A DNA stretch of 64,000 nt from Collinsella provencensis (GCF_900199705.1 NZ_LT904908.1:129505-193504), one strand, 5' to 3'; shown: positions 8,614 to 17,687, numbered from the stretch's first letter. Numbers and translations are program-made. Notes: generated by a model from the letters alone, not told the origin.

Positions 8614-9738
8614 ATGGCCTCTACGCGTAAGACCATGGTTGTGAAAATCGGCTCGTCCACGCTGGTGGGCGAGGACCGCGCCCTGCGTCGCGATTTTATC
8701 GCCGAGCTTGCCTCGCAGGCTCGCGAGCTGCGCGAACTCGGGTGGAATCTTGTGGTGGTGAGCTCCGGTGCCATTGCATGCGGTGCACCGTCGCTTGGGT
8801 TTGAACGTCGACCCACCGATATGCCCAGCTTGCAGGCGTGCGCTTCGGTGGGGCAGTGCATCCTTTCGGCCGTGTATGACGAGGAGTTCCGCGCTGCGGA
8901 CCTGCTGACCTCGCTTGTGCTGCTCACACGCCACGACACGGCGCGTCGTAGCTCGTACCTGCATGCGCGCGACGCCCTTACGCGCCTGGTCGAGCTCGGC
9001 GTGGTGCCCGTGGTGAACGAGAACGACACCACGACGGTCGATGAGATCAAGTTCGGCGACAACGACACGTTGGCGGCTTTGGTGAGCTGCCTGGTTTCGG
9101 CAGACCTGTGCGTCACGCTCTCCGATATCGATGGCCTGTATACGGCCAATCCCTCGCTTGACCCCGATGCGAAGTTCATCCCGCGCGTGGAAAAGATCGA
9201 CGCGACGATTATCGGATCGGCGGGCGATTCGACCACCGCGGTGGGTACGGGCGGTATGATCACGAAGATTCGCGCCAGCCGCATCCTGATGACCGCGGGC
9301 ATCGAAAGCGTGATCTGCTCGGGTGAGGAACAGCGCCCACTTGTGCGCTTAGCACGCGGCGAGCAGGTGGGAACGCGCTTTGTCCCGCCTGCGGAGCGTT
9401 TTGAGATTGCCCCGCGCAAACTGTGGATCGCCTTGGGCGACAGCACCCATGGCACGGTGACGGTGGATGCCGGTGCCGCAAAGGCGCTCGTAGAGCGCGG
9501 TGGATCGCTGCTGCCCGTTGGCATCACCTCGGTGGAGGGTGCGTTCAATGCGGGCGACATCCTGGACGTGCGCGATGTCGACGGCATGACCTTGGCGCGC
9601 GGTATCGCGGAGGCGGGAAGCGATGAGCTGTCGCTTGCCGCCGGTCGTCGCCAAGAGGAGATCGCCGGCAATCGCCTGCTCGCCAATTTGGCGGATAAGC
9701 CTGCGATTCATCGCGACAACCTCATCGTGTTCGCATAA
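8614..9738 (+). CDS. proB: Glutamate 5-kinase
   Basis: This 374-residue protein phosphorylates glutamate in the first step of proline synthesis. It has the amino acid kinase domain (KIGSSTLVG, VVSSGAIACG, PVVNENDTTTVDE, FGDNDTLAALVS, GTGGMITKI) followed by a C-terminal PUA domain from roughly residue 275, the standard two-domain architecture. ATG 8614 has GAAGGA six bases ahead; an in-frame TTG at 8608 overlaps that site and is less likely. proA follows after 52 bases, giving the usual proBA operon. Confidence 0.96.
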   Translation: MASTRKTMVVKIGSSTLVGEDRALRRDFIAELASQARELRELGWNLVVVSSGAIACGAPSLGFERRPTDMPSLQACASVGQCILSAVYDEEFRAADLLTSLVLLTRHDTARRSSYLHARDALTRLVELGVVPVVNENDTTTVDEIKFGDNDTLAALVSCLVSADLCVTLSDIDGLYTANPSLDPDAKFIPRVEKIDATIIGSAGDSTTAVGTGGMITKIRASRILMTAGIESVICSGEEQRPLVRLARGEQVGTRFVPPAERFEIAPRKLWIALGDSTHGTVTVDAGAAKALVERGGSLLPVGITSVEGAFNAGDILDVRDVDGMTLARGIAEAGSDELSLAAGRRQEEIAGNRLLANLADKPAIHRDNLIVFA

Positions 9739-9790
9739 CGCGTTTAATTGATACGTTTCGTTTCGGCATCCTTTTGGGGGTTGGGCAGAA

Positions 9791-11068
9791 ATGGATAGTT
9801 TGTTCGAGTATGTTTCTGATTTAGCGACGTCCGCAAAGGCCGCTTCACGCCCGTTGAGCTTTGCGTCTGACGATGCGCGTTGTGCTGCGGTGCGCGGCAT
9901 GGCCGCCGCGCTGCGTGCTCGTGCCGACGAGGTGCTTGCGGCAAATGCCGAAGACATGGATGCGGCTCGTGCAGCGGGAATCGATGCGGGTCTGCTCGAT
10001 CGCCTGCTTTTGACGAACGAGCGCATCGAGGGTATGGCCGCGGGTTTGGAAAAGCTCGCCAACCTGCCCGATCCTGTTGGTCGCGTGCTTGAGGAGCGCA
10101 CCATCGATCAGGGTGTCGAACTGCAAAAGGTGAGCGTGCCGCTGGGCCTCGTTGCCATGGTGTACGAGGCGCGCCCCAACGTCACGGCGGATGCGGCGGG
10201 CATCTGCATCCGCACGGGCAACGCCTGCATCCTGCGCGGCGGATCACTTGCACAGCGTTCGTGTGTGGCGATTGCGCATGTCCTTGCCGACGCGGTCGAG
10301 GCGGCGGGATTCCCGCGTGAGGCCGTCACCATCATCGAGACTACGGATCGCGAGGCCACGGGTGCGCTTATGAGCCTGCGCGGCGTGGTCGACGTCCTTA
10401 TTCCGCGCGGCGGTGCAAATCTGATTCAGCGCTGTGTGCGTGAGAGCCTGGTTCCCGTTATCGAGACGGGCACGGGCAACTGCCATATCTACGTGCATGA
10501 AAGCGCCGATTTTGACAAGGCGCGCGCGATTGTGATGAATGCCAAAACGCAGCGTGTGGGCGTATGCAACGCCGCCGAGTCGCTGCTGGTGGACGAGGCG
10601 ATTGCCGCAGAGTTTTTGCCGGGCATGTTCGATGCGCTTTCCCGCGCGGAAGTGTGTGCGCATGGTGATGCTTTGACGCGTGAGATTTTGGGCGATGCTC
10701 TGCCTTCTGCTTGGTTTACCGATGCCACCGAAGACGATTGGGGTCGCGAGTATCTGGCGCTCGAAATCAGCGTGCATGTGGTCCGTAACATCGATGAGGC
10801 AATCGAGCATATCAACACCTATGGCACGATGCACTCCGAAGCTATCGTTGCCGAGGATACCGCCGCATGCGAGCGGTTCTTGCGTGAGGTAGATGCAAGT
10901 TCCGTGTATGCCAACGCCAGCACGCGTTTCACCGATGGCGGTGAGTTCGGCTTGGGCGCCGAGATCGGCATTTCGACCCAAAAGCTCCATGCGCGTGGAC
11001 CCTTCGCCGCCGAGGCTCTGACCACCTACAAGTACCTGCTGAGGGGCACTGGCCAGGTGCGTCCGTAG
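9791..11068 (+). CDS. proA: Gamma-glutamyl phosphate reductase (glutamate-5-semialdehyde dehydrogenase)
   Basis: This 425-residue aldehyde dehydrogenase-superfamily enzyme reduces gamma-glutamyl phosphate with NADPH, the second step of proline synthesis. Recognisable blocks are VPLGLVAMVYEARPNVT, LRGGSLAQRS, PRGGANLI, ETGTGNCHIYV, and the catalytic Cys region AKTQRVGVCNAAESLL. The C-terminal FGLGAEIGISTQKLHARGP is a strong ProA signature. It follows proB and ends just before a cluster of palindromic repeats. Confidence 0.97.
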   Translation: MDSLFEYVSDLATSAKAASRPLSFASDDARCAAVRGMAAALRARADEVLAANAEDMDAARAAGIDAGLLDRLLLTNERIEGMAAGLEKLANLPDPVGRVLEERTIDQGVELQKVSVPLGLVAMVYEARPNVTADAAGICIRTGNACILRGGSLAQRSCVAIAHVLADAVEAAGFPREAVTIIETTDREATGALMSLRGVVDVLIPRGGANLIQRCVRESLVPVIETGTGNCHIYVHESADFDKARAIVMNAKTQRVGVCNAAESLLVDEAIAAEFLPGMFDALSRAEVCAHGDALTREILGDALPSAWFTDATEDDWGREYLALEISVHVVRNIDEAIEHINTYGTMHSEAIVAEDTAACERFLREVDASSVYANASTRFTDGGEFGLGAEIGISTQKLHARGPFAAEALTTYKYLLRGTGQVRP

Positions 11069-11107
11069 GGACCGCAAATCGCTCTATGCTCAAACAACCC
11101 TTAGGGT

Positions 11108-11214
11108 GGGTGTCCGTATATCATCCGGCGCTCGGACAGTCCTGCTCACGACGGAGGCGCCACTGGCGCCTTCTGTTCGTGCGGAACTCGCGGCGGACGA
11201 TATATGGGACACCC
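11108..11214. repeat. Near-perfect 107-base palindrome
   Basis: The ends GGGTGTCC and GGACACCC pair, followed by TATATC/GATATA, TCCG/CGGA, CACGA/TCGTG and an inner GAGGCGCCA/TGGCGCCTT. Together they give one long hairpin with few mismatches. No transposase frame is inside. It resembles a miniature inverted-repeat element or a stable bidirectional structure. Confidence 0.7.
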
Positions 11215-11283
11215 ATTCGCGGCTTGTTTCGGGTCAGGCTATACACGGCAATGAGACTGGATCAATGTCGCATATTCGGCAAT

Positions 11284-11370
11284 GAGACCAGACGGATATT
11301 GCAGAAATGCATCGAAACGTGCAACAAAGGTCTAGTCTCAATGGTGAGTTTGCAATATCCGTCTGGTCTC
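11284..11370. repeat. 20-bp perfect inverted repeat with 47-base spacer
   Basis: Bases 11284-11303 are the exact reverse complement of 11351-11370 (arms begin GAGACCAGAC). The arm sequence TGAGACCAGA also resembles the nearby GAGACTGGA at 11251, suggesting more than one fragment of the same element. Confidence 0.75.
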
Positions 11371-11407
11371 AATCTCGATTTGAGTGGCCTACTAAGCTCA
11401 CATGCAG

Positions 11408-11484
11408 GCCCCGCAGATTGCTTCCCGGAGGGCGTTTTGTGGAGCGTGGCGGAACCACGCCCGAAGGGAAATTATCTGCGGGGC
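11408..11484 (+). repeat. Structured repeat family A, copy 1
   Basis: A 77-base element folds as an extended hairpin: outer stem GCCCCGCAGAT/ATCTGCGGGGC, then TTCCC/GGGAA, then GGGC/GCCC and GTGG/CCAC around an AGCGTGGCGGAA loop. Two further copies lie after rho (17494 and 17614) with the same core and different outer stems. Confidence 0.8.
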
Positions 11485-11505
11485 TAACGTGCAGTAAAGG
11501 TGACC

Positions 11506-12105
11506 TTACTCCGCCTGGAACGTATCGCGGTCGGGGGCGAAGCTCTGCATGGCCTCGATGGTGCGGGCGAACAGCTCGTCAAGCTCCCAGCCGAGCATCT
11601 CGGCACCGGAACGGATCACGTCGCGCGAAACGCCGGCGGCAAAGCGCTTGTCCTTGAACTTCTTCTTGAGCGACTTCACGTTGAAGTCCATCACACTCTT
11701 GGACGGACGCATGACCACGGCGGCGCCGATGAGGCCCGTGAGTTCCTCGGTGGCGAACAGGATCTTCTCCATCATGAGTTCGGGCTTGGGGAGCTCCGTG
11801 TTGAAATCGCTGGTGTGCGACTGGATGGCTCGGATGAGTTCGGGGGTGCCGCCCGCTTCCTCGATAAGTGGCGCGGCGTACAGCGTGTGTTTGGCAGGCT
11901 CGTCGTCGTGCTCTTCCCAGTCCAGGTCGTGCAGGAGGCCGACGATGCCCCAGAACTCCTCATTCTCGGGATCGAACTCGCGGGCAAAATAGCGCATGGT
12001 CTGCTCGACCGTCTCGCCATGCTCGATGTGGAACGGATCCTTGTTGTGCTCGGAGAGCAGGGCAAATGCCTCATCGCGCGTCATTCCGGCGGAAAGAGTC
12101 GCCAT
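11506..12105 (-). CDS. HD-domain hydrolase
   Basis: This 199-residue protein has the HD phosphohydrolase metal set: an early His in FHIEHGE, the paired HD in GLLHDLDWEEH, a later His in IQSHTSDF, and a final Asp-containing helix. This small single-domain type is usually annotated HDIG/HD phosphohydrolase of unknown substrate. ATG 12105 has a strong CTGAGGAGG site five bases upstream; longer in-frame starts at 12144 and 12129 lie before it. It is convergent with proA. Confidence 0.88.
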   Translation of the reverse strand: MATLSAGMTRDEAFALLSEHNKDPFHIEHGETVEQTMRYFAREFDPENEEFWGIVGLLHDLDWEEHDDEPAKHTLYAAPLIEEAGGTPELIRAIQSHTSDFNTELPKPELMMEKILFATEELTGLIGAAVVMRPSKSVMDFNVKSLKKKFKDKRFAAGVSRDVIRSGAEMLGWELDELFARTIEAMQSFAPDRDTFQAE

Positions 12106-12230
12106 GGGAACCTCCTCAGATACAAGCATCCCCGTGTTACGCACTCAATGAGATATGCGACACGGGCATGCCAATGGTGCCCCGTCAATGCGGGGCAGAT
12201 GAACTGCGGACACTATAGCACGGCAAAGCG

Positions 12231-12734
12231 TCAGTTCAAGCTGTGCTCATCTGCGGAGATGGCGGCGATAAAACGCTCGTCTGCATCTTCCGTGGCAAGG
12301 TTGAGTGCGACGGCGAGTTCCTCAACGGCACGCCGGCGGGCTTCCTTCAAGATGCGCGTGTAATAGCTACTCGGCTTTTTGCCGATTTTTTCGGCATGCG
12401 CAATGCGGTGGCGCATGGTTTTGAATATACGTACGGTTTCGGGCGCGCCGAGTTTGAGCTGCTGCTTAAAGTAAGTTTCCTCCAGCGAGCTGTTGCGCTC
12501 GGTAAACGTATCGACAGCCAGTTCACCATAGCGGTCGAGTATTTCCTCAGCGTCTTCGCGCGAGATGGCGCAATGCAGGCGTCCCTCTTGAGACTGGGGG
12601 AACATGAGCTGCGTTGCCGCATGGCCCGATTTTGCATGGAGAATAATCATGGGCGTTGGGTCGTCGTTGGTGAATCCCACAACGGTGCAAACTCCTTGCC
12701 CGGGATGAATAACGTGCTGGCCGATTTCGAACAT
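12231..12734 (-). CDS. CarD-family RNA polymerase-binding regulator
   Basis: This 167-residue protein begins MFEIGQHVIHPGQGVCTV, the tudor-like RNA polymerase interaction module of CarD/CdnL proteins, followed by an alpha-helical C-terminal DNA-binding half with KKPSSYYTRILKEARRRAVEELA. CarD proteins stabilise open complexes, especially at rRNA promoters. The length is close to the mycobacterial protein. It is monocistronic, divergent from argS. Confidence 0.9.
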   Translation of the reverse strand: MFEIGQHVIHPGQGVCTVVGFTNDDPTPMIILHAKSGHAATQLMFPQSQEGRLHCAISREDAEEILDRYGELAVDTFTERNSSLEETYFKQQLKLGAPETVRIFKTMRHRIAHAEKIGKKPSSYYTRILKEARRRAVEELAVALNLATEDADERFIAAISADEHSLN

Positions 12735-13063
12735 GCTGACTCCAACCGATACTCTGCAAAACCAACTGATACTCCGTGAATAACTTTCCCAATTTTACCA
12801 TGATTACGTGGGCTTTTAATGATAATTACTACAATTCGAACACATTTCGCTCCCCACAAACCAAGGGGGTAAAACGTCAAACTTCAGGTCCAAATGCGCA
12901 GGAAAATCCGCATTTCGTGTAAGAGTTGTTACGTTCGTATAATTCGCCGTATTTTATTAGGAAATATGCTTGCGAGCCGCTCCACTATGCTACAGTAGAC
13001 CGCGCTTGTACATGGGCCCTGCGAGAAGGACATTTCAGGGCCATAAGTTTGAGGAGGACCTCT
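12735..13063. promoter_or_regulatory. Divergent carD/argS promoter region with leader hairpin
   Basis: This 329-base gap has no gene. A TATAAT hexamer lies at 12938-12943, without a good -35 box. A hairpin GGCCCTG/CAGGGCC spans 13015-13042, immediately before the argS ribosome site GAGGAGG. No T-box specifier signature (AGGGTGG) was found, so simple attenuation or RNA stabilisation are the only suggestions. Confidence 0.4.
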
Positions 13064-14908
13064 ATGCCGGAAAAGATTGAAGAGCTGGTACGTGCTGCGC
13101 TTGCAGCTGCACAGGAAGCGGGCGACCTGCCTGCGTTCGAGCTTGAGGATTGCGGCATTGAGCGACCGGCAGACACCTCTCATGGTGAGTGGACGTCGAC
13201 GTGCGCACTGAAGTCTGCCAAGTTGGCTCACTGCGCTCCGCGTGCCATCGCCGAGGCTGTTGTCAAGCACATGCCCGAGAGCGCTGAGATCGAGAAAGTT
13301 GAGATCGCCGGCCCCGGTTTCATCAACTTCTATCTGAATACCGTTGCCCAGACCACCATCTTCGGCGTTGCCCGTGAGCAGGGTATGGACTTCGCCAAGT
13401 CCAACGTCGGTGGCGGCGTCAAGACCCAGATCGAGTTCGTGTCCGCCAACCCGGTCGGCCCCATGCACGTGGGCCACGGCCGCTGGGCCGCACTCGGTGA
13501 CTCCATGTGCAACGTCATGGCGCATGCCGGTTATGACATCGAGCGCGAGTTCTGGATCAACGACTACGGCAATCAGATGAACACCTTCGGCAATTCCATC
13601 TCCAAGCGCTACATGCAGCTTGCCGACATCATGAAGAAGCGGGGTTGCGACATCGATGCCGCCCGCGACTTCCTGGCTCAGGACCGCGACAACTACGTGC
13701 AGGACGAGGCTGACGAGCATCTCGACAGCCATCCCTACATGGACGAGTTCACCGCTGACCTCGGCAAGGACTCCTACGGTGGAACCTATATCATCGACGA
13801 GGCCGCCAACTTCTGGAAGACCGATGGTGACAAGTGGGTCAACGCCGACGCGCAGGAGCGCATGCTCGAGTTCCGTGAGCGCGGTTACCAGAAGATGCTC
13901 AAGGACATGAAGGAGACCTGCCACGACGTTCGCTGCGACTTCGACGTGTGGATGAGCGAGCGCACCATGTACCAGAAGGACTGGACGGGCACCTCTCCGG
14001 TTGAGCGCGCTTACGACAAGCTCGACAAGATGGGTTACCTCTACACCACCGACGACGGTGCGCTGTGGTTCAAGTCCACTGAGTTCGGCGACGACAAGGA
14101 CCGCGTCATCAAGAAGTCCAACGGTGACTATACCTACTTCTCGTCCGACATCGCCTACCACTGGAACAAGTTCCAGCGCGTCGACCTCGTTCTGGACATT
14201 TGGGGTGCCGACCACCACGGTTACATCCCGCGCGTCAAGGCCGTCTGTGACGCTCTCGGATATCCCGGACAGTTCGAGGTGCCGCTGGGACAGTTCGTCA
14301 ACCTGCTGCGTTCCGGCAAGCCGGTTCGTATGTCCAAGCGTAAGGGCACGATGATCACCTTCCGCGAGCTCATCGACGAGGTCGGTGCCGACGCAGCCCG
14401 TTACACGCTCGTGAGCCGCTCCTCCAACCAGACCATCGACTTCGACATCGACGCGGTCAAGGAGAAGAGCCAGTCCAACCCCGTGTACTACGTGCAGTAC
14501 GCGCACGCCCGTATCTGCTCCATCCTGCGCAAGGCCGCCGGCGTGACTTTCGAGCAGGCAGAGCTCATGGGCATGGAGAACGTTGCCGTGAAGGCCATCG
14601 GTTCTGACGTGGACTACGCGCTGCTGTCCGATCCCACCGAGCTGGCGCTTGCCCGCAAGCTCTCCGAGCTCGAGGACCTCATCGCCGGTGCCGCCCGCGA
14701 CCGCGCTCCGTTCCGTTTGACGCACTACGCCGAGGAACTCGCCGCCGGTTTCCATAGCTTCTACCAGGCTTGCCAGGTGCTGCCGAGCGAGGGGCATCCG
14801 GTTGACCCCGAGGTCACCCGTGCCCGTTTGGCCGCCTGCGACGCCGTTCGCTCCGTGCTCGTGCTCGTGCTGAGCCTCATCGGTGTTTCCGCACCTACCA
14901 AGATGTAA
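13064..14908 (+). CDS. argS: Arginyl-tRNA synthetase
   Basis: This 614-residue class I synthetase charges tRNA-Arg. It has the HIGH-type motif HVGHGR at residues 135-140 preceded by SANPVGPM, the KMSKS-type loop RMSKRKG at 422-428, and an anticodon-binding C-terminal helical domain ending in the family-typical Leu/Ile-rich tail with a terminal Met. An N-terminal additional domain covers about 100 residues. ATG 13064 follows TTTGAGGAGGACC; the longer frame opening at 12926 would start within the promoter region and is rejected. Confidence 0.97.
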   Translation: MPEKIEELVRAALAAAQEAGDLPAFELEDCGIERPADTSHGEWTSTCALKSAKLAHCAPRAIAEAVVKHMPESAEIEKVEIAGPGFINFYLNTVAQTTIFGVAREQGMDFAKSNVGGGVKTQIEFVSANPVGPMHVGHGRWAALGDSMCNVMAHAGYDIEREFWINDYGNQMNTFGNSISKRYMQLADIMKKRGCDIDAARDFLAQDRDNYVQDEADEHLDSHPYMDEFTADLGKDSYGGTYIIDEAANFWKTDGDKWVNADAQERMLEFRERGYQKMLKDMKETCHDVRCDFDVWMSERTMYQKDWTGTSPVERAYDKLDKMGYLYTTDDGALWFKSTEFGDDKDRVIKKSNGDYTYFSSDIAYHWNKFQRVDLVLDIWGADHHGYIPRVKAVCDALGYPGQFEVPLGQFVNLLRSGKPVRMSKRKGTMITFRELIDEVGADAARYTLVSRSSNQTIDFDIDAVKEKSQSNPVYYVQYAHARICSILRKAAGVTFEQAELMGMENVAVKAIGSDVDYALLSDPTELALARKLSELEDLIAGAARDRAPFRLTHYAEELAAGFHSFYQACQVLPSEGHPVDPEVTRARLAACDAVRSVLVLVLSLIGVSAPTKM

Positions 14909-14990
14909 GGCTGTTTGCATAAGCGTGCTTGCGTGCGGCTAATTAACCTGTCTGGTGATTTATTTGCATGAGTGCATTTGAGTCGCTGCT

Positions 14991-15024
14991 TCGGGTCCAA
15001 CTTTCGGGTTGGGCCCGATTTTTT
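14991..15024 (+). terminator. Intrinsic terminator after argS
   Basis: TCGGGTCCAAC pairs with GTTGGGCCCGA (one G-T pair) around a four-base loop and is followed by TTTTTTG. Confidence 0.88.
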
Positions 15025-15182
15025 GTTTAGCGCGCGGGTGAGTGGACAATATATGTGGTATATTCAGTCGCGACGTAACCGTACGTCTCCCATTTCAACG
15101 TTATCCCATTTCTCATTATTTGGTTTGCCATCCGCGTTTAAGTGGATTGCCGTGGATAAACGCGAGTAGAAAGTGAAACCGC

Positions 15183-17462
15183 GTGTCTGACGAAAAGAAT
15201 ATCGAGAACGTGTCCGCTCAGCCTGAGGCACCTGCCGCCAGCATGGCGTCCGGGGATAAGCCCAAGCGCCGTCCCGGTCGCCCGCGCAAGACGAAGGCCG
15301 CTGATCAAAAGTCCGCTGAAGCTGCTGAGGATACGAAACCCGAAAAGGCTGCCAAGCCTAAAAGGGCTGCGAAATCGGTGAAGACCGCAGAGTCTGCCGA
15401 AGCGGAGGAAAAGCCCGCCAAGCGTCGCGGACGTCCGCGTAAGACGGCAGATACGAGTGCCGTTGCTTCCACTTCCGCAGTTGCCGAGTCATCTGAGGTG
15501 TTGCAGGCACGTGCGCTGGCGCAGATTTCCCAAGCTTCTGTGGTTCGCCGTCAGCGCCGTCAGGCTGAACGAGCGGCAGAAATGCTGTCGTCTACCGACG
15601 CTGCGATTTCTGCGGCCCCCAAGGCCCAGGCATCTGAGCCCGCTTCTATTGCTGAAGCTTCCGATGCTCCCGCCACCGCCCAAGTTGCCGACGTTGATTC
15701 CGCGCCGCGTCCGAAGCGTCGTGGTCGCAAGCCCAAAGCGGTTGCCAATGACGAAAAAGCCGCACTCGCCGCGCAGCAAGCTACGATTCTCGAGGCCGCT
15801 CGCGCTGCACATGAGGCTGAGGCCGCGGGTTCCGAGCCCGCCGAGCAGGTTGAGCCCGCCGATGATTCCGCGAGCCCTGCGCCTGCGGAGCAGGCTGAGG
15901 TTGTCGATCAGTTCGCAGAAAGCGAGAAGACCGAAGGCGCCGAGGCAACGGAGGCTTCTGGACGCAAGCCGCGCCGCATGCATCAGAAGCGTACCGATGC
16001 CGAGCATACGGAATCTTCTGAAAGCACCGAGCATGTTGCCGACGAGTCTTCGTCCGCCAAGGCGGGAAAGGACGGCAGGGCGGCTGAAAAGCGCGAGCGT
16101 GTTGACCGTACGACCAAGAATCGCGAGCGTCGCGAGCGCCAGCAGGCAAAGCGCAAAGAGCGCAACAACCGCTATCTACCCACCGAGCCTACGCTCACGC
16201 GCGAAGAACTCGAGGGCATGAAGGTCGCCGAGCTGCGCGAAAAGGGCAAAGAGCTCGAGCTTGACGTGACGGGCAAGAAGAAGGCCGAGCTCGTGGAGGA
16301 AATCTACGCCGCTGCGGCCCGCGCCGAGGGCTTCCGCGACGTCGAGGGTATCCTCGATATGGACAACCAGGGTTTTGGCTACATCCGTGTGCACGGGTAC
16401 ATGCCCTCTCGCGACGACGCCTTCGTACCCGCTCCACTCGTCCGCGCCGCGGGTCTGCGTCCGGGCGACTATATCGCCGGTACGCTGCGTCCCATGCGTC
16501 CCAACGATAAGCTGCCCGGCTTGGGCAAGCTCCGTTCAGTGAACGGTATGGCCCCCGAGGACATCAAGCGTCGTCCCAAGTTCGCCGACCTCACGCCCAT
16601 TTATCCCAACGAGCCGCTCGTCATGGAGCATGGCAAAGATTCCATCACGGGTCGCGCCATCGATATCGTGAGCCCGATCGGCAAGGGCCAGCGTGGTCTG
16701 ATCGTGTCTCCGCCCAAGGCCGGTAAGACGACCATCCTCAAAAAGATTTGCCAGTCCATTGCCATCAACAACCCCGAGGTTCACCTCATCTGCCTGCTGG
16801 TCGACGAGCGCCCCGAGGAAGTCACGGACATGCAGCGCTCCATCAAGGGCGACGTGGTCGCCTCGACGTTCGATATGCCCGCTGACAACCACACGCGCGT
16901 TTCCGAGCTCGTGATCGAGCGCGCCAAGCGCATCGTGGAGATGGGTGGCGACGTCGTGGTGGTGCTCGACTCCATTACGCGCCTTGCCCGCGCGTACAAC
17001 CTTGCCGCGCCTGCTTCGGGCCGTATCCTTTCGGGTGGCGTGGATTCCGCCGCGTTGTACCCGCCCAAGCGCTTCTTGGGAGCCGCGCGCAACATCGAGA
17101 ATGGCGGCTCACTCACCATTTTGGCCTCCGCACTCATCGACACGGGTTCCAAGATGGACGAGGTGATTTTCGAGGAGTTCAAGGGCACCGGCAACATGGA
17201 GCTCAAGCTCGACCGCGAGCTTGCCGATCGCCGCATCTTCCCGGCTATCGATCCGGTGGCGAGTGGTACGCGCAACGAGGACCTGCTCATCAGCGAGCAG
17301 ATGCGTCCGTTCGTGTGGGGCATCCGCCGTATTCTCGCCGGTATGAACAACACCGAGCGCGCCGCGGCCTCGTTCATAAAGGGCCTCAAGGGCACGAATT
17401 CCAACCAGGAGTTCCTCATCCGAACCGCCAAGAAGGCCGCCGACCACCCCGATTTGATGTAA
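15183..17462 (+). CDS. rho: Transcription termination factor Rho with long N-terminal extension
   Basis: This 759-residue protein is far longer than enteric Rho (about 420). Residues 1 to about 335 are low-complexity, rich in Ala/Glu/Lys, with three basic AT-hook-like motifs (RRPGRPRK, KRRGRPRK, KRRGRKPK). Then come the Rho N-terminal helical domain (LTREELEGMKVAELREK), the cold-shock-like RNA-binding domain (GFGYIRVHGYMPSRDD), and the RecA-type ATPase with Walker A SPPKAGKTT (Lys515) and Walker B VVVLDSITRLARA. Extended Rho N-termini are known in high-GC Actinobacteria and can affect RNA binding or condensation. The GTG start at 15183 has only a weak purine site. Confidence 0.95.
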   Translation: MSDEKNIENVSAQPEAPAASMASGDKPKRRPGRPRKTKAADQKSAEAAEDTKPEKAAKPKRAAKSVKTAESAEAEEKPAKRRGRPRKTADTSAVASTSAVAESSEVLQARALAQISQASVVRRQRRQAERAAEMLSSTDAAISAAPKAQASEPASIAEASDAPATAQVADVDSAPRPKRRGRKPKAVANDEKAALAAQQATILEAARAAHEAEAAGSEPAEQVEPADDSASPAPAEQAEVVDQFAESEKTEGAEATEASGRKPRRMHQKRTDAEHTESSESTEHVADESSSAKAGKDGRAAEKRERVDRTTKNRERRERQQAKRKERNNRYLPTEPTLTREELEGMKVAELREKGKELELDVTGKKKAELVEEIYAAAARAEGFRDVEGILDMDNQGFGYIRVHGYMPSRDDAFVPAPLVRAAGLRPGDYIAGTLRPMRPNDKLPGLGKLRSVNGMAPEDIKRRPKFADLTPIYPNEPLVMEHGKDSITGRAIDIVSPIGKGQRGLIVSPPKAGKTTILKKICQSIAINNPEVHLICLLVDERPEEVTDMQRSIKGDVVASTFDMPADNHTRVSELVIERAKRIVEMGGDVVVVLDSITRLARAYNLAAPASGRILSGGVDSAALYPPKRFLGAARNIENGGSLTILASALIDTGSKMDEVIFEEFKGTGNMELKLDRELADRRIFPAIDPVASGTRNEDLLISEQMRPFVWGIRRILAGMNNTERAAASFIKGLKGTNSNQEFLIRTAKKAADHPDLM

Positions 17463-17493
17463 CGGTTTCCGACAAACTGCCGCCTTGATATCG

Positions 17494-17568
17494 AGGACTT
17501 GGCATAATTCCTGCGGGTGTGGTTCGGCTTCGCCTCACAAAACACCCTCCGGAAATATGCCAGGTCCT
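17494..17568 (-). repeat. Structured repeat family A, copy 2
   Basis: Read on the minus strand this copy matches the core of copy 1 (TTCCGGAGGGTGTTTTGTG and later CCACACCC). Its outer stem is different but still paired over 13 positions with one wobble: AGGACCTGGCATA with TATGCCAAGTCCT. The GGGTGT/ACACCC inner stem corresponds to GGGCG/CGCCC in the other copies. Confidence 0.75.
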
Positions 17569-17613
17569 CACCTTTTCCAATGGCACTGCCTGGTCGACAA
17601 GCTGTCAATTCAG

Positions 17614-17687
17614 CGCGCGGACTGCTTCCCGTAGGGCGTTTTTGTGGAGCGAAGCGAAACCACGCCCGAAGGGAAATTGTCCGCGCG
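17614..17687 (+). repeat. Structured repeat family A, copy 3
   Basis: Outer stem CGCGCGGAC/GTCCGCGCG, then TTCCC/GGGAA, GGGCG/CGCCC and GTGG/CCAC around an AGCGAAGCGAAA loop. The core is nearly identical to copy 1; the outer stem shares no sequence with it yet pairs perfectly. Confidence 0.8.

Larger units (their letters stand above)
11069..11505. other. Gene-free convergent gap packed with palindromic elements
   Basis: Between the ends of proA (plus) and the HD-hydrolase gene (minus), 437 bases contain no credible gene. They hold three separate hairpin-forming elements, listed individually below. Confidence 0.8.

Noticed and set aside
13015..13043. T-box riboswitch ahead of argS
   Set aside because: Only a short hairpin is present; the conserved T-box sequence and antiterminator are missing.
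12929..14920. 663-codon frame antisense to argS
   Set aside because: It mirrors the codon pattern of argS, is Val/Leu/His-rich and has no domain; a high-GC shadow frame.
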